Shown here in pieces: positions 10,830 through 22,440 of a stretch of DNA of 64,000 nt. Each line of letters opens with the position of its first letter. Positions within the stretch are counted from its first letter, which is position 1. Origin of the DNA: Aphelenchoides besseyi (taxonomy: Eukaryota; Nematoda; Chromadorea; Rhabditida; Aphelenchoididae); assembly GCA_024699855.1 (NCBI GenBank), contig JAMPIQ010000002.1:1922001-1986000 (forward strand), given 5' to 3'. The notes under the pieces are model-generated. The model did not search any database. It was not told the origin of the DNA and saw nothing but the letters and a program-made list of their open reading frames with translations. The translations under genes were made by a program, and so were the position numbers.

Positions 10830-12430
10830 TTATTGGCATTTCAGCTCCAATTTTGTTTTCATGAAATTGTCTCGATTCACGTCAATTAAACTGAAAAACT
10901 TTTGCATCGCTTCTCCACGCTTTTTCTCCACTTCAGCAATTAGATTTTCATTTAAAATCTCCCAATCGTCACAATAGTGCAGTTTCACAGCTCCACGTTT
11001 TGGACCGAACAAGTACGCTAAGTTTGCTATGTTCCAGTAAGCCTGGTCAAACGGTGACATTAAATGTACGTACGACGGAGATCGTACCAAGTTCGTGGAG
11101 ACAGAAAGCAAGCAACTTTTGCTACTGGTGGATCAATACAATGCTCTGTTAGTGCACAGAGATACCACCTGAAGGTTAGGAGTGTCAATATAAAGATATG
11201 GTTAAATTTACCATTTCAAGATGTGACGAATATAAGGAGAGTCACTTATAAATGGGGCCGTGGATTAAAGTTCTTGCATCTGAGTGATAATTAACGGTAA
11301 TGGCAAATAGGTAGACATTTCTAAATATTCTCAAGTAGAACGTTTGATAAACTTGTTACTTGGATGAATAGTTGCATAGACACTATGAACGGCAAAAGCA
11401 CACCGCTCTGCACGCCCTGTAGAAATGTGGCCAGGTTTTTGCTTTTAATCCGAACACTCGTGTCCAAGTAGAAGAACGTTTTGTACGTTTGGAATGCCTC
11501 CTGCAAACACTGTTTTCATTCCGAATGCTTGAAACTTACAATAATCGCTAACTTGAACGAATAGTTCATTATTTTCTTAACATGTGGCGGATATTTCGAG
11601 AACTCGAACCTTCGATACTCAACCAAACACCATGACTTGAGTTCTTGGATCTAAATTTGAGGTCTGAAACAGTCATCCACTAACTGTTACCTCCTTCCGT
11701 TGTAGACCAACATCGAAAATGACGATCTTCGATTTTGGATAGTGTGTTCGTATTGTTCTGACAAAATTCCGCAGCTCTCGAAAGTGACTGATGGACACTG
11801 AAGTCACAAACACGGGCGACCAGTTGTCATCGGCCACAATCTGCTTGTAGTCGGGCTTTGCGTTGGCAGCATCAGAGTCGAGCAGTTGAAGGGACTTGAG
11901 CTTCTCGTAAAGCGAACAATTGAACGGGAGACCTAATCGAACGTTCCCAACTTCATCCAAACCTGTGAAGCAGAACTAAAGCGAATAAGAGGATTCATGC
12001 TTGTAGACTCACGTTCTCGCCATTGCAATTGCACAGATCTAATTTGGCTGTCGGAATTGTCGCAGAACTTGTTGAAATCTTAGTGGTTAAAGACTCGTTG
12101 ACTGACATTGAAACTGACGATTTCGGGTTGTTTTTTTCATAGTTAGCCAAATCGTTTTCGTTCAAAAACTGAGTTACTCCGTCGGACAGTAAAACTAACT
12201 CCAACAACAAAAAGAAGCCGATGAACAAAACAATTCGACAGAGATTTAAGCGAATAAAATGGACAACGACTTCGTCTAAACGAATGTCTTAGAAGCAGTG
12301 TGCGAACTCACATATGCTTAGAAGTCTGCCAACAAGCTTTGGTGAAACTCGTTGAGCAATACTGTTACTTAGAAAACTGTACTTTCGTTGATCTTCTTCT
12401 AAAATCAAGTTTTTTTCTGACATTTTTCTA
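10830..12430 (-). pseudogene. DUF1647 family (nematode, glycosyltransferase-like), copy A, probably broken
   Basis: A short first exon (about 12311-12430, beginning MSEKNLILEEDQ) splices in phase to an exon with a signal anchor (IVLFIGFFLLLELVLL) and a Ser/Thr stem ending LCNCNGENV. The next exon holds GLPFNCSLYEKL, SPVFVTSVSISHFRELRNF and KIVIFDVGLQ, the DUF1647 signature. Then come TFFYLDTSVRI and the last exon AYLFGPKRGAVKLHY. Relative to copy B, an in-frame TAA sits at 11060-11062 and a one-base shift follows, so the C-terminal exon is out of frame. The block 11380-12020 is nearly identical to 28232-28872. The biochemical role of DUF1647 is unknown. Confidence 0.7.
11380..12020. repeat. 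Near-identical ~640-bp block shared by the two DUF1647 genes
   Basis: Identical apart from a few bases to 28232-28872, with a constant offset of 16852. It covers introns as well as exons. Similarity drops abruptly at both edges, including just before the stem exon. This is the pattern of gene conversion or a partial duplication. Confidence 0.85.
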
Positions 12431-12489
12431 CTTAGTCTAAAGGAACACATTAGAGTCTTGCTTGTCAGATTGTTAAGAAATGAGTGCAC

Positions 12490-12999
12490 ACGAATGAACT
12501 GGTCACTTAGTCACGGAATAACAATATAGGTAATGGTTCTTTTCTCTTGTGATCATTAACTGTAAATAATCGTGAACGAGCTATTTTGACCGAGAAGATT
12601 TCAAAGGCTCGAATTCAATCGGTTTTTAGCAAATGTTCAATATCAGTTTTATTTGTTTGGCCCAAAAACGCAACTGGAAAACAGTATAAAGAGATTGAAG
12701 AATACAAGGAAATCATTGGACTCTTTATCATAATGTTGAAGTAAACTACAGCTTTAAATCAACTTTTAAAGATCAATAAGAATTTCCACATTATACTTAT
12801 AATTACTCAAGCATTGATCTGCAAGGTCTAGTCACAGTTCAAAGCTTTGAATAAGAAAAAGAAAACTGGGCTGTGAAGTTTTAGCGATCTGCGTTGAAAT
12901 TGAGTCCCGGTCGAAGTGAATAGGTTTCGGAATGATCCGATTTAAAAGCAAACTTAGTTCTTAATTGTTATTCAGATGATCGGTGCCTGGGAAATGAAC
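12490..12999. other. Intergenic stretch without a recognised gene
   Basis: AT-rich and free of a supported reading frame. It lies between the divergent DUF1647 copy A and element B copy 2. Confidence 0.4.
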
Positions 13000-13135
13000 T
13001 GTAGATTGATCGACAAATACCCACGTAATGAATGTAAATCCCGACGTTCAATTCGGAGAACAACTTCCAGTCGATTATGTTGATCTGCCTTTGTAGCGTA
13101 CGAATAGAAACACCAAAAATTTGTCAGTTTAGTTC
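13000..13135 (+). promoter_or_regulatory. Upstream element B, copy 2 (before DUF273 copy B)
   Basis: AATGTAAATC at 13031-13040 and CCAGTCGATTATGTTGATC at 13067-13085 have the same 36-bp offset as copy 1. TGTAGATTGATCG precedes and TTTGTCAGTTTAGTTCC follows, both shared with copy 1. It lies about 260 bp upstream of the ATG at 13395. Note that the almost identical DUF273 copy A uses element A instead. Confidence 0.55.
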
Positions 13136-13394
13136 CGTTATTTGTCATTATATGAAATTTTTGGTTACTGAAAATGTATTAGAACCTGACAATAAATAGC
13201 TAGACATTGACGAGAACTATCCACGCTAATCATTTGCTATCTAATTGACCGGCGGTTAACTCGCGAGTTGATAACCATCGATTTTGATCGTGATTCTGAC
13301 TCAAAATGCTTTACTGCTCTTCTAATACAAGCTTATTTTGTATAAGATCGTTCATGACACGTCTAGTGATGTTAACTAACTTGTGTTTCAGTAC

Positions 13395-14897
13395 ATGAAC
13401 CTGTTAAAATACTCTCGGGGGCTGCTCGTTCAACGGTCAAAAAACTTTTTGATATCAATGAACATAAGAAGAAAAATGATTGTCACAGGAATTGGGAACA
13501 GAACGAGAAGTATCGTGATTGGTTGTGGTATTGCGATCTTTCTTACAATCGTCTATGCTTTGTTCACATCTACGCGACAGGATCTTCTTTCGGCTATTTT
13601 GCCCTCCAACAAAGAATCAATCTTTGATTCGGCATCGATTCTGGAGATGATTGCAACAAAAACAACAAAAGTGCCAACTCTCTTCTTTCCATTAACAGTG
13701 AAGAGGACTTCGGAAAGTGAGTGTCTTTATGGCCACACTATCAAATGACATTTAGAACGCAAAGAAATTGCTATAGTAGTGATTGTTGCAAACAGCAATA
13801 ACGCTAAGGAATACTTCTTGCCACAAGCTACTTTGCGATGTTATGCTCAGGCTTTTAACTATACAATGCTGGAAGTGAGTTTGGAACAAAGTCCCCAGTA
13901 CGTGAAAGCATGTCCGGGAAAAGACGTGAGTTCAGGGTTTTCAGTTCACACCATCTCTTTAGTTCATGTTCCAAAGGCATTGTGTGATGGCCATGTTAAT
14001 GGAAGAACACCCGAAAATTGAATGGTTTGCATTCTTGGACGCAGATATTGGAGTCGTGAATCCAAACCATCTTATTGAAGAGTACACTCATCCCGATGCC
14101 GATTTGGTTTTTTACAATCGATTGTACAATTACGAGATTACTAGTGGCGCGTATTTAGTCAGGAACACAAAGTTTTCTCAGTCCATTCTAAGACATTGGG
14201 CGGATTATGAGCATAAAGTTATTCCTGGTACCTTACACGGAACAGACAACGGCGCTGTTCATGTGGGTTACTAGCTTGATCAGTTTTTACTTACCATTAT
14301 AGCAAGTTTTTCTCGATTTCTTCTGTCCCAGTTGTGCACCGAGAAGACGTCAGGAGTGCACGAAGATTTGGCACAACTCTCAGTAAGTGAAGAACTTCAA
14401 TGACCATAAAGACATTGTTTAGCAACTACGATGATCTCTTCAATTACGAATCTTGTGCTCGGGAGCTCCTCGGTTCCGCTGAATGGTTTAGAGCACCAAA
14501 CGGAACTGTACGTCAGTTATCGTTTGGTCGCGGCTATTGGTCTCGTGATGGCTGGCTAACTGATTCCAAGTGGTCAGACGATGATTTCATGTTTCATGGA
14601 TGGAAAGAATAGTTAGTCGGATAACCGTGCTCTTCGTTACTAAAGTTTAGCAAACGAAACGGCGAGTGGAAGAGCATGTTCACGGCGGAAGATTTCAATC
14701 CCACGTATTGTAAAGATCCATCAACAGTGCATTTGAACTTCGCTTACAAACCAGAATTCTACGGAAACAATACGGAAATCCAGAAACGGGTATTGAAAGC
14801 CGGACACAAGAGCTACAATGAGCATTTGCAACGGCTTCAAAAAAATCCTTCAAATTCACTCAAAAGAAGCAGGAATATAATCATTGGTAGTTGTTAA
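13395..14897 (+). CDS. DUF273 family (nematode GT-A-like) protein, copy B
   Basis: The ATG at 13395 opens a cytosolic tail, a signal anchor (SIVIGCGIAIFLTIVYALF) and a longer stem than copy A. From TLFFPLTVKRTSE onward it matches copy A almost base for base, including introns. DUF273 motifs are WFAFLDADIGVVNP, LVFYNRLYNYEIT, GTLHGTDNGAVH and SDDDFMFHGW. The last exon reads through an A7 run near 14840 where copy A has A6, so the C-terminal ~20 residues differ. The switch point between unlike and like sequence (13677) is the inner edge of the inverted repeat. A signal-anchored Golgi glycosyltransferase role is inferred from the family. Confidence 0.87.
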
Positions 14898-15392
14898 CAT
14901 ATCGTTTCCTAACTGTAGTCGATCAATGAATAGTGTTTTTATATCCAGCTAAGGTTTATTATTCTTACTAGAGTTTTGGATCTCAATCTCTAGCTTCTTA
15001 TTACAATTCTTCCCAACAACTTAAATGAAGATGATTTCATATTCGTACACAAGCCGACGAAATTGTTGCTTTTGTACGGTTCGCGACCGTAGTCACAAAT
15101 TAAAGAAGCGTTTATTGCCGGCGCTGTTAGATGTAAACAACGATGAGCCGACCGTCCATTTCGGATTCGCTCTCGCTGGGAAAGCGAAGCGGATGAAAAT
15201 CGTCAGACTGTAACAACTCATCATATTTGCTATAAGAAGAAAGTACAAGTGTATTCTTCTTGATTATAGATCAATTACAAACAATCTTTGAAAGCCCTGA
15301 CCCATAGATGTCGAGCGTTTAGATTTATATCGAACACTAACTGCGATCTGACAACTAACGGAAATACTCGTATAAAGGAAATCAATTGTGGT

Positions 15393-16650
15393 TTATTTGC
15401 ATTTAAGATTCTTGAGCTCTCTGTACTCCAACCCCAATTTCCACGGCGTAATTCCAATGTAAGTGCACATGTAAGGAACTTGTTGTTATCGCAGCTGGTT
15501 ATTTTCTGAAATACGCGTTTTGTTACTAAAACAGCTTCTTAACTAACCTTCTCTCCAAATGCCGCAGAACTGTGATGATAAATTTCCGGGCTCTTTTCAG
15601 CCACAAGTCCTGTGAAAAGCACATCTTCCAAATGTATTGTTTTGTGACATTTATCGTATTATTGAGTAGGGTTCCAATTGCATCTGTTGTAGTCAAATAG
15701 GAACAACCTTGACAGAAGGTCGGATAGACGGTTCCATTGTACTCGCTGGTTGACACGTACCTATAAGTCCATTGAAATTGTCTGTGTAAACTTCATTACC
15801 ACGGGTTATGCGGATCTCTCAAAGGTCTTTTTCCGGCCCATCGATTGCAAATGAAGGCTTTCGGATGTTCTTTGAGAAGTGGGTTAAATTCTGTTTGAAC
15901 AAAGTAGTTCATTCGACCCAAATCAACAGCCGTGTCATCGTCAGTTTTCAACAGATATCGAGCTTGTGGACAGAACTTCTGTTGCCAACTGAAAGCAGCA
16001 TGCACTTTGACGTAAAGCCGTTCATAGGTGTCTTCAGCACTGTATCGAATTACATCCCCGAATTGCCGTTGCTCTTCATCTAGCAGCCTGTTAATGGCTG
16101 GATCTCCGCTGTGTCCAACGATAAATAGAACACGATAATCCGAAGGCTTATTCTGAACATCAACGTTTAAATGAGGGATCATGGAACCTACAATGTCGTT
16201 CATCCAAGTTCTCCGAATCATTTCACGCGCGTAGAATCCATCGGGCCGAGAGATGACAAGGACAAGAAAACTGATGTTGTTACACACCTCGATTTTGGGT
16301 TGTTTCATTTCGTAGGTCAAATTGAAGTTCGCGAACTTCATCTCGAACTTCACCGCCTCTCCGAACATCTCAGGTGGTAAAATTGGTAATGGGACCTCCG
16401 AGCATTGGTTGCTCTTGGTTGTCTGTGAAAGTCGAGAGAATGCAGCATTAAGGTTAATCAGCCGATAGAATGTTAAAGACGTAGCTAAAGTGAAAAGTTT
16501 AACTTAAAGATCTAGTAGTTTACCTGTTAACAGAAAAAGAATGAAGATTCCGATTAAGAGTTTTTGTTTCATTCGAACAAAACTCTTCAGAAAACAACAA
16601 CGTTGATCGCTATTCGATTGCGAAAGAATACGTTTCAGTAGATGAGGCAT
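15393..16650 (-). pseudogene. GT31 beta-1,3-glycosyltransferase, copy B (frameshifts in exons 3 and 4)
   Basis: Mirror copy of the gene at 802-2057, reading leftward. The start is the ATG near 16650 or the one near 16572. Here exon 2 is open through the whole catalytic region (RPDGFYAREMIRRTWMND, YLLKTDDDTAVD). Exon 3 carries two extra bases near 15645, so the LEDV motif is lost, and exon 4 lacks one T near 15491. Copy A is broken in exon 2 but open in exons 3 and 4, so neither copy is intact as assembled. Either both are dead or the indels are assembly errors. Element B copy 3 lies upstream. Confidence 0.8.
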
Positions 16651-16726
16651 TGATTCGGCTAAAGATATCAATTTGTGACGATTTAAAACCCTGATTGCTA
16701 ATGCGAACAAAATGGAAATCAAACTG

Positions 16727-16864
16727 ACAAGTTTACGCCGTTTTTTGGTCGTGTGTTATTTGGGAGGATCAACATAATCGACTGGAAATTGCTCTCCGAA
16801 CTGAACCTCCCGATTTACATTCATTACGTTCGTTTATGCCGCCGATCAATCTACAATCGTCGTT
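16727..16864 (-). promoter_or_regulatory. Upstream element B, copy 3 (before GT31 copy B)
   Basis: Mirror image of the element at 588-725, within the inverted arm. The gene-proximal motif is at 16767-16785 and the octamer-like site at about 16812-16821. Because the whole arm is duplicated, its conservation is not independent evidence. Confidence 0.5.
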
Positions 16865-17333
16865 GTATTCGAAGGAAAGATCGAATACATGGAACGAATT
16901 GACGAGGAGGTTGTTCCGTGTTTGCGGACTTTATCTGTCAATCCCAGGTAGAGACTGATGATCGAAGTTTGAATATAAAATAGCAAGTTAATCGTTTTAT
17001 TGCTTCTCGTTGATCAAGTGCAATTGAGTGCCTTACTGTGTCAGATCAATGATTAGCTATTGGACATAGGTGTTTGGAGCATCCAGCTAACTATCGGTTT
17101 TCACGTCCTATTGTTCGAGAAGCGGGTATTCCAATTGAAGCAAAGATCAACAAGACTCACCATTTCATCTCTAGCTTGCTTGTTGTTTCTACGATTAGTT
17201 GGAGTCTTCCTGAACACCCTTGTGTTGTTAGGTTTCTTTCTATCACCAAGTCGACGTTACAAGGAGTATCAATAAGTCAACTTGGGTGTTACAAACTCAA
17301 ATTTACTTTGACATTTGCAGACGTTCAAAGAGA

Positions 17334-18921
17334 ATGTTCGATAAGCGAATAAACTTCAATTATGATCGTCTCTTTCACTTGATCGTGTGTATTGTTCTTA
17401 TAATCAGTGGTTCTTTCATTGCCTATATTCTACTAAATAGTCAATTTATAAGTAGTCTAGTAATTCCTTTCCATAATCTTCTTCAGCCTTTTTTTATCAA
17501 GCCAAAAGAAGCAGCTAATCTGAGTTGCGCTCAATTCTTCGCTGATAATCATGATTATTCTTCGTATGCAAAGCATCGATTTAAATCTGAAGATCCGAAA
17601 GACGAAGCCGCGTTGCCGATGGACTGCGATTCTATTCGTCGACGGGCCTACTTTCAAACCGACGATCTGTATCCCGAAGAAGCCGATTTTCCGATCGCTT
17701 TTGCTCGCACGGTCTACACGGTAGACAACATGTTCATTTGACCCAATGTAACTTTTGCAGGACTATCGGTTTCTGGAAATGGATCTAGCGGCCACTTACA
17801 CTCCTCATAACTTCTACTGCTACGCTCTGGACGCCCAAATCTTCACCGTTGTTTCACAAGCGAATGCGAGCGCTTGCTGATTGCTTTCCAAACGTCTTTC
17901 TTACGGATATTGAGTTTCAAATGGACAGTCATGGTCACAACATGACTTATTCGTATCATCAGTGCATGATGATTTTGAGCAAAGTTGAGTTTAAATGGAA
18001 GTACTTGGTTCTGCTGCAGGTTAGGTTGAACATGAGCTTGAGATGATTGAACTTCAGAACTACGACATACCCTTGAAGACCAACCAGGAACTCATTCAGA
18101 TCTTCAAGTGGTTCAACGGCACAAACGACATTGCAAGTGTGCAGTACAGCCAGTACGAATCGACCCAAAAGCCAATTGGACCTTCGAAGCCATGCACTTG
18201 TTCAAGAACGGTCAGTTAGAATTTGAAGAAGATTCATCGCAACTGATGCAGAAACTCGGAATCGTGTCTCACACAACGGTCACAAACCAGTTCTGCCGTT
18301 GACCAAAAGTTGGGACTTCATTTCAATCTCACGTGACATGATTGATTTCATGCTTGAGGAACTGGATCTGCGTGGTGTTATGAAAAATTTTGAGTGGAAA
18401 ACCTTTGGTGTTGATGAACAATTTATGGGCTCCTTGAACTCAGCAGATGCCATCGACGCTCCAGGAGGTTACACTCGTCATTGCTACGAAAAAGGAATCT
18501 TCCATGCGCAAATGACTATGTAATGAGAGATACTTAGCCCTTTTATACCAATTTTTAGATTTGTTATGTGGTCGCATGAAAGTTGCAACCCTGGTTTCTT
18601 TCGTCATTACAACTGCATTTTTGGTGTGGAGCAGCTGAAAATGCTCTCGACTGTTCCTCAGCTATTCGGCAACAAAATTATGCCCAGCTATGACTTTGGC
18701 GCCGCGGTGTGTTGGTATGAAGAGCTTTTGCGTCGAACTCATGTTGATCGAGGGCTTCATCGGCTGAATTCAGACGTGTATTTAAGTCTGCCGCATGTAA
18801 TCAATCAGTCTTATAGGTCCTAGTAAGCATATCGCGTTTTCAGGTTCGTTTCAATCGTGAGCGCAATCGACTTGGTAGCAAATTTAACATCAATGAATTT
18901 GAGTGCAATATTGATACTTAG
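17334..18921 (+). CDS. GT14 core-2/I-branching beta-1,6-N-acetylglucosaminyltransferase-like, copy B (two frameshifts)
   Basis: A type II membrane protein. ATG 17334 is followed by a signal anchor (LIVCIVLIISGSFIAYILL), a stem and then a GT14 catalytic domain: FARTVYT, TPHNFYCYALD, WKYLVLLQ joined across a 38-bp intron to NYDIPLKTNQELIQ, SWDFISISRDMIDF, GVDEQFMGSL, SHESCNPGFFRHYNCIFG and FGNKIMPSYD. The last exon ends at 18921. Relative to copy C, one extra C near 17835 and one missing T near 18143 shift the frame. It may thus be a pseudogene or contain assembly errors. The family adds beta-1,6-GlcNAc branches to O-glycans in the Golgi. It is convergent with GT10 A. Confidence 0.85.
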
Positions 18922-19267
18922 AACAAGTATATTCTCGGTGTTTTATAATGATTAGTAGATCAAATAAAAACTTGGACAGCTCGTTTCTTTACTATCAGAT
19001 AAACTATATTCAATTAACCGTAAATAATTAGTTAACCCTTTATTACACACGAGAAATACAATAAATTTTATACACACATCTTTGGTAGTTAAAGGTCTTC
19101 GAGTTTTCCATGAGCTGATCGTCTTCGAGCTGTTCGCTCCACCAACTCAGCCATTTGAGTTTCCATTGTTTTTACAGTTTTTGTATCATTTATCAAATGG
19201 AACCCAAAATCTGATGCGCACTCCTTTGCACTCCAGTATTCTTGCATGTTAATAGGTGGTAGAGGCG
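17610..19267. repeat. Left copy of a 1.66-kb inverted duplication (GT14 catalytic part plus GT10 3' end)
   Basis: Reverse complement of 47795-49457 (coordinate sum about 67061). Homology starts within the stem-coding part of GT14 and ends within the last exon region of the convergent GT10 gene. It contains a few substitutions as well as indels. Confidence 0.9.
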
Positions 19268-20562
19268 GCTTCAACGTTGCTATACGACACAATTGACATC
19301 CGGCGTTTGATCGCAAAGCTGCTGGCCACCTATTGCCCAGCAAAGTTTTTCGATAGCTCTTGGTCCACTCAAAGTACCTGCAGAGGTATCAGGAACATTA
19401 CAATAGAAGCTTACTCCATGTACGCGGATTTATCGTCGATTAAGGAATTCAAGTGCTCAGCCAATGTACTTGGAGATTCGAAGTCTGAAGCTACAATAAA
19501 AGTGCCATTAATGACGTTGTGCCAATTCAAAATGCCACGACTCATCAGAACTGGAACCACCAGATCACTGAAACGCCAATACTTTTCGGTCGTGTATTCG
19601 GGACAAATTGAGTTTTCGAAGGCCAAAACAAAGTAATGGTCATCTAATTCACGCGATTACAAATAGCAAACAAGCAAAAAACGAACCCAAAAGTTTCTTC
19701 AGTTCCTCGGAACTCTTTCGATTTCCATAGCAACTTCCAATTTTTGTTATGTTTATATGTTTAGAGAGCTCTTCGACGTACTCAAATCGGCCAGAGTTAA
19801 CTATATGACAGTTGGTCATTATTGCAAGAACCCCCTTCGTTTTCTTTGCTACCAAGTTTTTGATCTGAAAATGGACGGAAATATAGTGAAGCACTTTGGA
19901 TGAACCTGTTCAGGCGTCCAGATTTCGTCCGCTGTCTCAGTTCCATCACGCTTAACTGCTGCATTAAAAGGATGGTAAACAGTGGCGGTCGATCGGTACG
20001 AAATAGTGATGTTAAAGAAATTAGGAGGAAACGAGCTCAAGTCTAATACAATGCCTTTTTATAGCTGATTGAAAAACTTGCCATTGGCAACAACTGGCGA
20101 TTCGAATAGCCATCGCGCATTGTAAGCTTTTGGGTTGTTTGGTGGCCATTCAGATTCTTTATATTCAGTATCCATAATTCGGATGTCCGCTTCGTCACCA
20201 TAAGATCGATTAGTTGTGATCAAACAACTGTATGGACATTCGGGTTGTATATTGTAGAACAACGATGCATTCGGCGCAAAAGCTTCATTCCACAACAAGA
20301 TTACGGGAAGCTTAGATGTATTATCTGTGTCATTGTTTAAACTTGGCTCAAATTTTACGAATAAAAGAAAACTGAAACCAGTTGGAAATAGCACTGACTG
20401 AGGAAGATAACCTACCAAAAGAGTTATATTTCCACTGAACTGAAACAGCTGCCCGATGAACGTATCACTTATGTATAACCAAAATGCCACAAAAGACGCA
20501 CAAGCAAATAAAAGACAAAAAAATAGTCGTATGGAAGTATCTTCGAGGCTAGATCGAAACAT
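19089..20562 (-). CDS. GT10 alpha-1,3-fucosyltransferase-like, gene A
   Basis: ATG 20562 opens a 20-residue tail and a signal anchor (FFCLLFACASFVAFWLYI). The GT10 catalytic part includes FNITISYRSTATVYHPF, an ADEIWTPEQV turn, the donor-binding block VLAFENSICPEYTTEKYWR and ASDFESPSTLAEHL, followed by a Cys-containing tail (CQLCRIATL). The exons are separated by short introns, and I see no clear frame break. The family transfers fucose from GDP-Fuc in alpha-1,3 linkage in the Golgi. Its last exon is duplicated at 47809-47972. It is convergent with GT14 copy B, with about 170 bp between the stops. Confidence 0.85.
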
Positions 20563-21018
20563 TTGATTTATTTAAGTGACAGGTCCAAGATAACATAGCT
20601 GACAAATGCAGTTTCTTTTTATGGTCAACATCGTTACTATTGTTCCGCCGCCTTCATTTAATGTCACGTATAATAAAGCTCCACGGATACTTGTGCTTTT
20701 TGCATAAATTAGTCAAATACTTTGTCCGTTACGAAAAAAGGAAACTTGTTGGATTAAATAGTAGAGCAGTCTTTCGAGATGGGCCATAGCTTTTCTGGAT
20801 GTAAGTTGTTTGAGAGGCATCTTGAAAATGTCTTGCGGCAAATGAAAGCCTAACCAACAGTTTGAAACAGACGATAAGTAGCTTGAGAGTCTACAAATTT
20901 AATGATCAGTCTGCCAAAGGTCAAACTGTGTAGGTCGACTTCCATCGACTATGTAAGACAATGTATTCAGCAATCAAAAGCAATTAAAAGGTTTTATTGA
21001 CATCGATCTTATTTTGCA
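20563..21018. other. Intergenic stretch without a recognised gene
   Basis: Upstream of GT10 A and downstream of the FkbM methyltransferase, both on the minus strand. No coding signal or known motif seen. Confidence 0.4.
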
Positions 21019-22121
21019 TTAGCCAAGAAACTTCCGGATACATTCTTCATCAACGACGTTGACGAAGAACATACGAGAAAATATTCGATCTTCTTCGAAA
21101 CGTTCGTTTGTTTTCAGAAGAACATAACGTGATTCTTCAAAGAACAATTTGAACGTATTGGAAATTTGTTCCCATGGGAATCTGACCATGTGATGATTGT
21201 AGTGAACCTCTGCATTCAGTTGGCAAATGATTGGCAATTCGGGTCGTTTGTCTGCAAGACTAGTTAAGGACTTTGGTTACGAATTAACGTACGATGCATT
21301 TCTTTCAACAACAAGAACTCGGGCCCCTCAATGTCCATAGTCATAAAATCGACTAGTTCGCCTTTGTTTTCTGTCGCCAAAAACTCTATAAATGCTCTAT
21401 GGTTGAAATTTCTGTTTTCGTAGTCTTTGTCTAAACTTCAAATTAACAACCAATCTTCATCTGAAGGTTACCATAGACTAACGCCGACTTATTTCCAACA
21501 GTGTCGGAAAGAGCCGCAAGCACAAACCGCGAGTTCGGTTCTGCTTCTACGAGCTTTCGATTTTCTTTAATTGGATCAACGCCCAAAAAAATTGACACTG
21601 CGGATACTTTTTCTGCATCTTCTTCTCAGCTTCCCAATCATGACCGACGCCGAGGGTTATGTAGTTGCAAGATGCCTGAGGATCCGAGAACTCCAAGAAA
21701 TACTTTGCTTCGTCCTTATTCATGAGTTCAAATGGTTGCAAGATGTAACGAAAGCCGGCCATAGCTGTCTGAAAAAGCCAGTAATTAGTTTGATGATTTT
21801 GAGGAGCGATTACGTCAAATAGTGGATTCATGACTTTGAAACGTTTGTCCAATGATGTGAAATGTTCCTGAATATGTGAACTGAGTTGACGTTGTGTGTT
21901 TTGCATTTGCTCGATCAAATAGCTTGTGTTACGACGACACATCTTATGCTTCACATTTTTCTGAATGGCCATGCAATATCATCGATTACAAACTAACTAA
22001 CCGGATACCAATTACTCAACAATTGATCATCAGATGGACTGCTTGTAAACCGCCAACTGATAAATAGAATAAAAGAAACTAGAGCAGTGATTCCAAGTAA
22101 GAACCGGCCATGGACAAACAT
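21019..22121 (-). CDS. FkbM-type (Methyltransf_21) SAM-dependent methyltransferase, membrane anchored
   Basis: ATG 22121 begins a signal anchor (GRFLLGITALVSFILFI), so the enzyme should face the Golgi lumen. The catalytic part has the nematode FkbM pattern: YFLEFSDPQASCNYITLGVG (SAM-binding loop), KKYPQCQFF, then DPIKENRKLVEAEPNSRFV, VDFMTMDIEGPEFLLLKEM, QLNAEVHYN and MFFVNVVDEECIRKFLG at the end. In the window the frame changes in the T7G3 run near 21580, between QFF and DPIKEN; an indel there is the simplest reading. FkbM enzymes O-methylate sugars or other hydroxyls. The substrate is not known, but the surrounding fucosyl- and galactosyltransferases make a glycan plausible. Confidence 0.82.
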
Positions 22122-22384
22122 TCTGAGCTAAAAACTATAACTAAAATCTAATCGAATACACCTTTAACAGAAAAACGGGTGTGTATAAGTTCCACACAAA
22201 GGCATGTGAAGGTAAACCTAATAGTCCATCTTCCAATAAAGCACTTCGAGTTTCTAAGGCAATGTAGAAATGCTCATACGTGTCATCGCACTTTTTTTGT
22301 AAATGTTAACCGATTTTTCAAACAGTCATCGAAGAGCTATATATCGGTTGGGTTTAACGACGACAATAGTAAGTCAGAGCACCA

Positions 22385-22440
22385 CAACCACGTGTTGAAT
22401 GCAAATCGAAGCGTTCCAGTCGATTATGTTGATCTTTGTA
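22385..22440 (+). promoter_or_regulatory. Upstream element B, copy 4 (before the DUF1647 relic)
   Basis: AATGCAAATC at 22398-22407, here a perfect ATGCAAAT octamer, is followed 18 bp later by CCAGTCGATTATGTTGATC (22416-22434). It is shorter than the other copies. It points toward the decayed DUF1647 gene. Confidence 0.5.

Larger units (their letters stand above)
13677..17451. repeat. Right arm of the large inverted duplication
   Basis: Reverse complement of 1-3773. The spacer between the arms is about 9.9 kb and holds the composite transposon and DUF1647 copy A. The outer end of the homology is unknown because the left arm is cut by the window edge. Confidence 0.92.
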
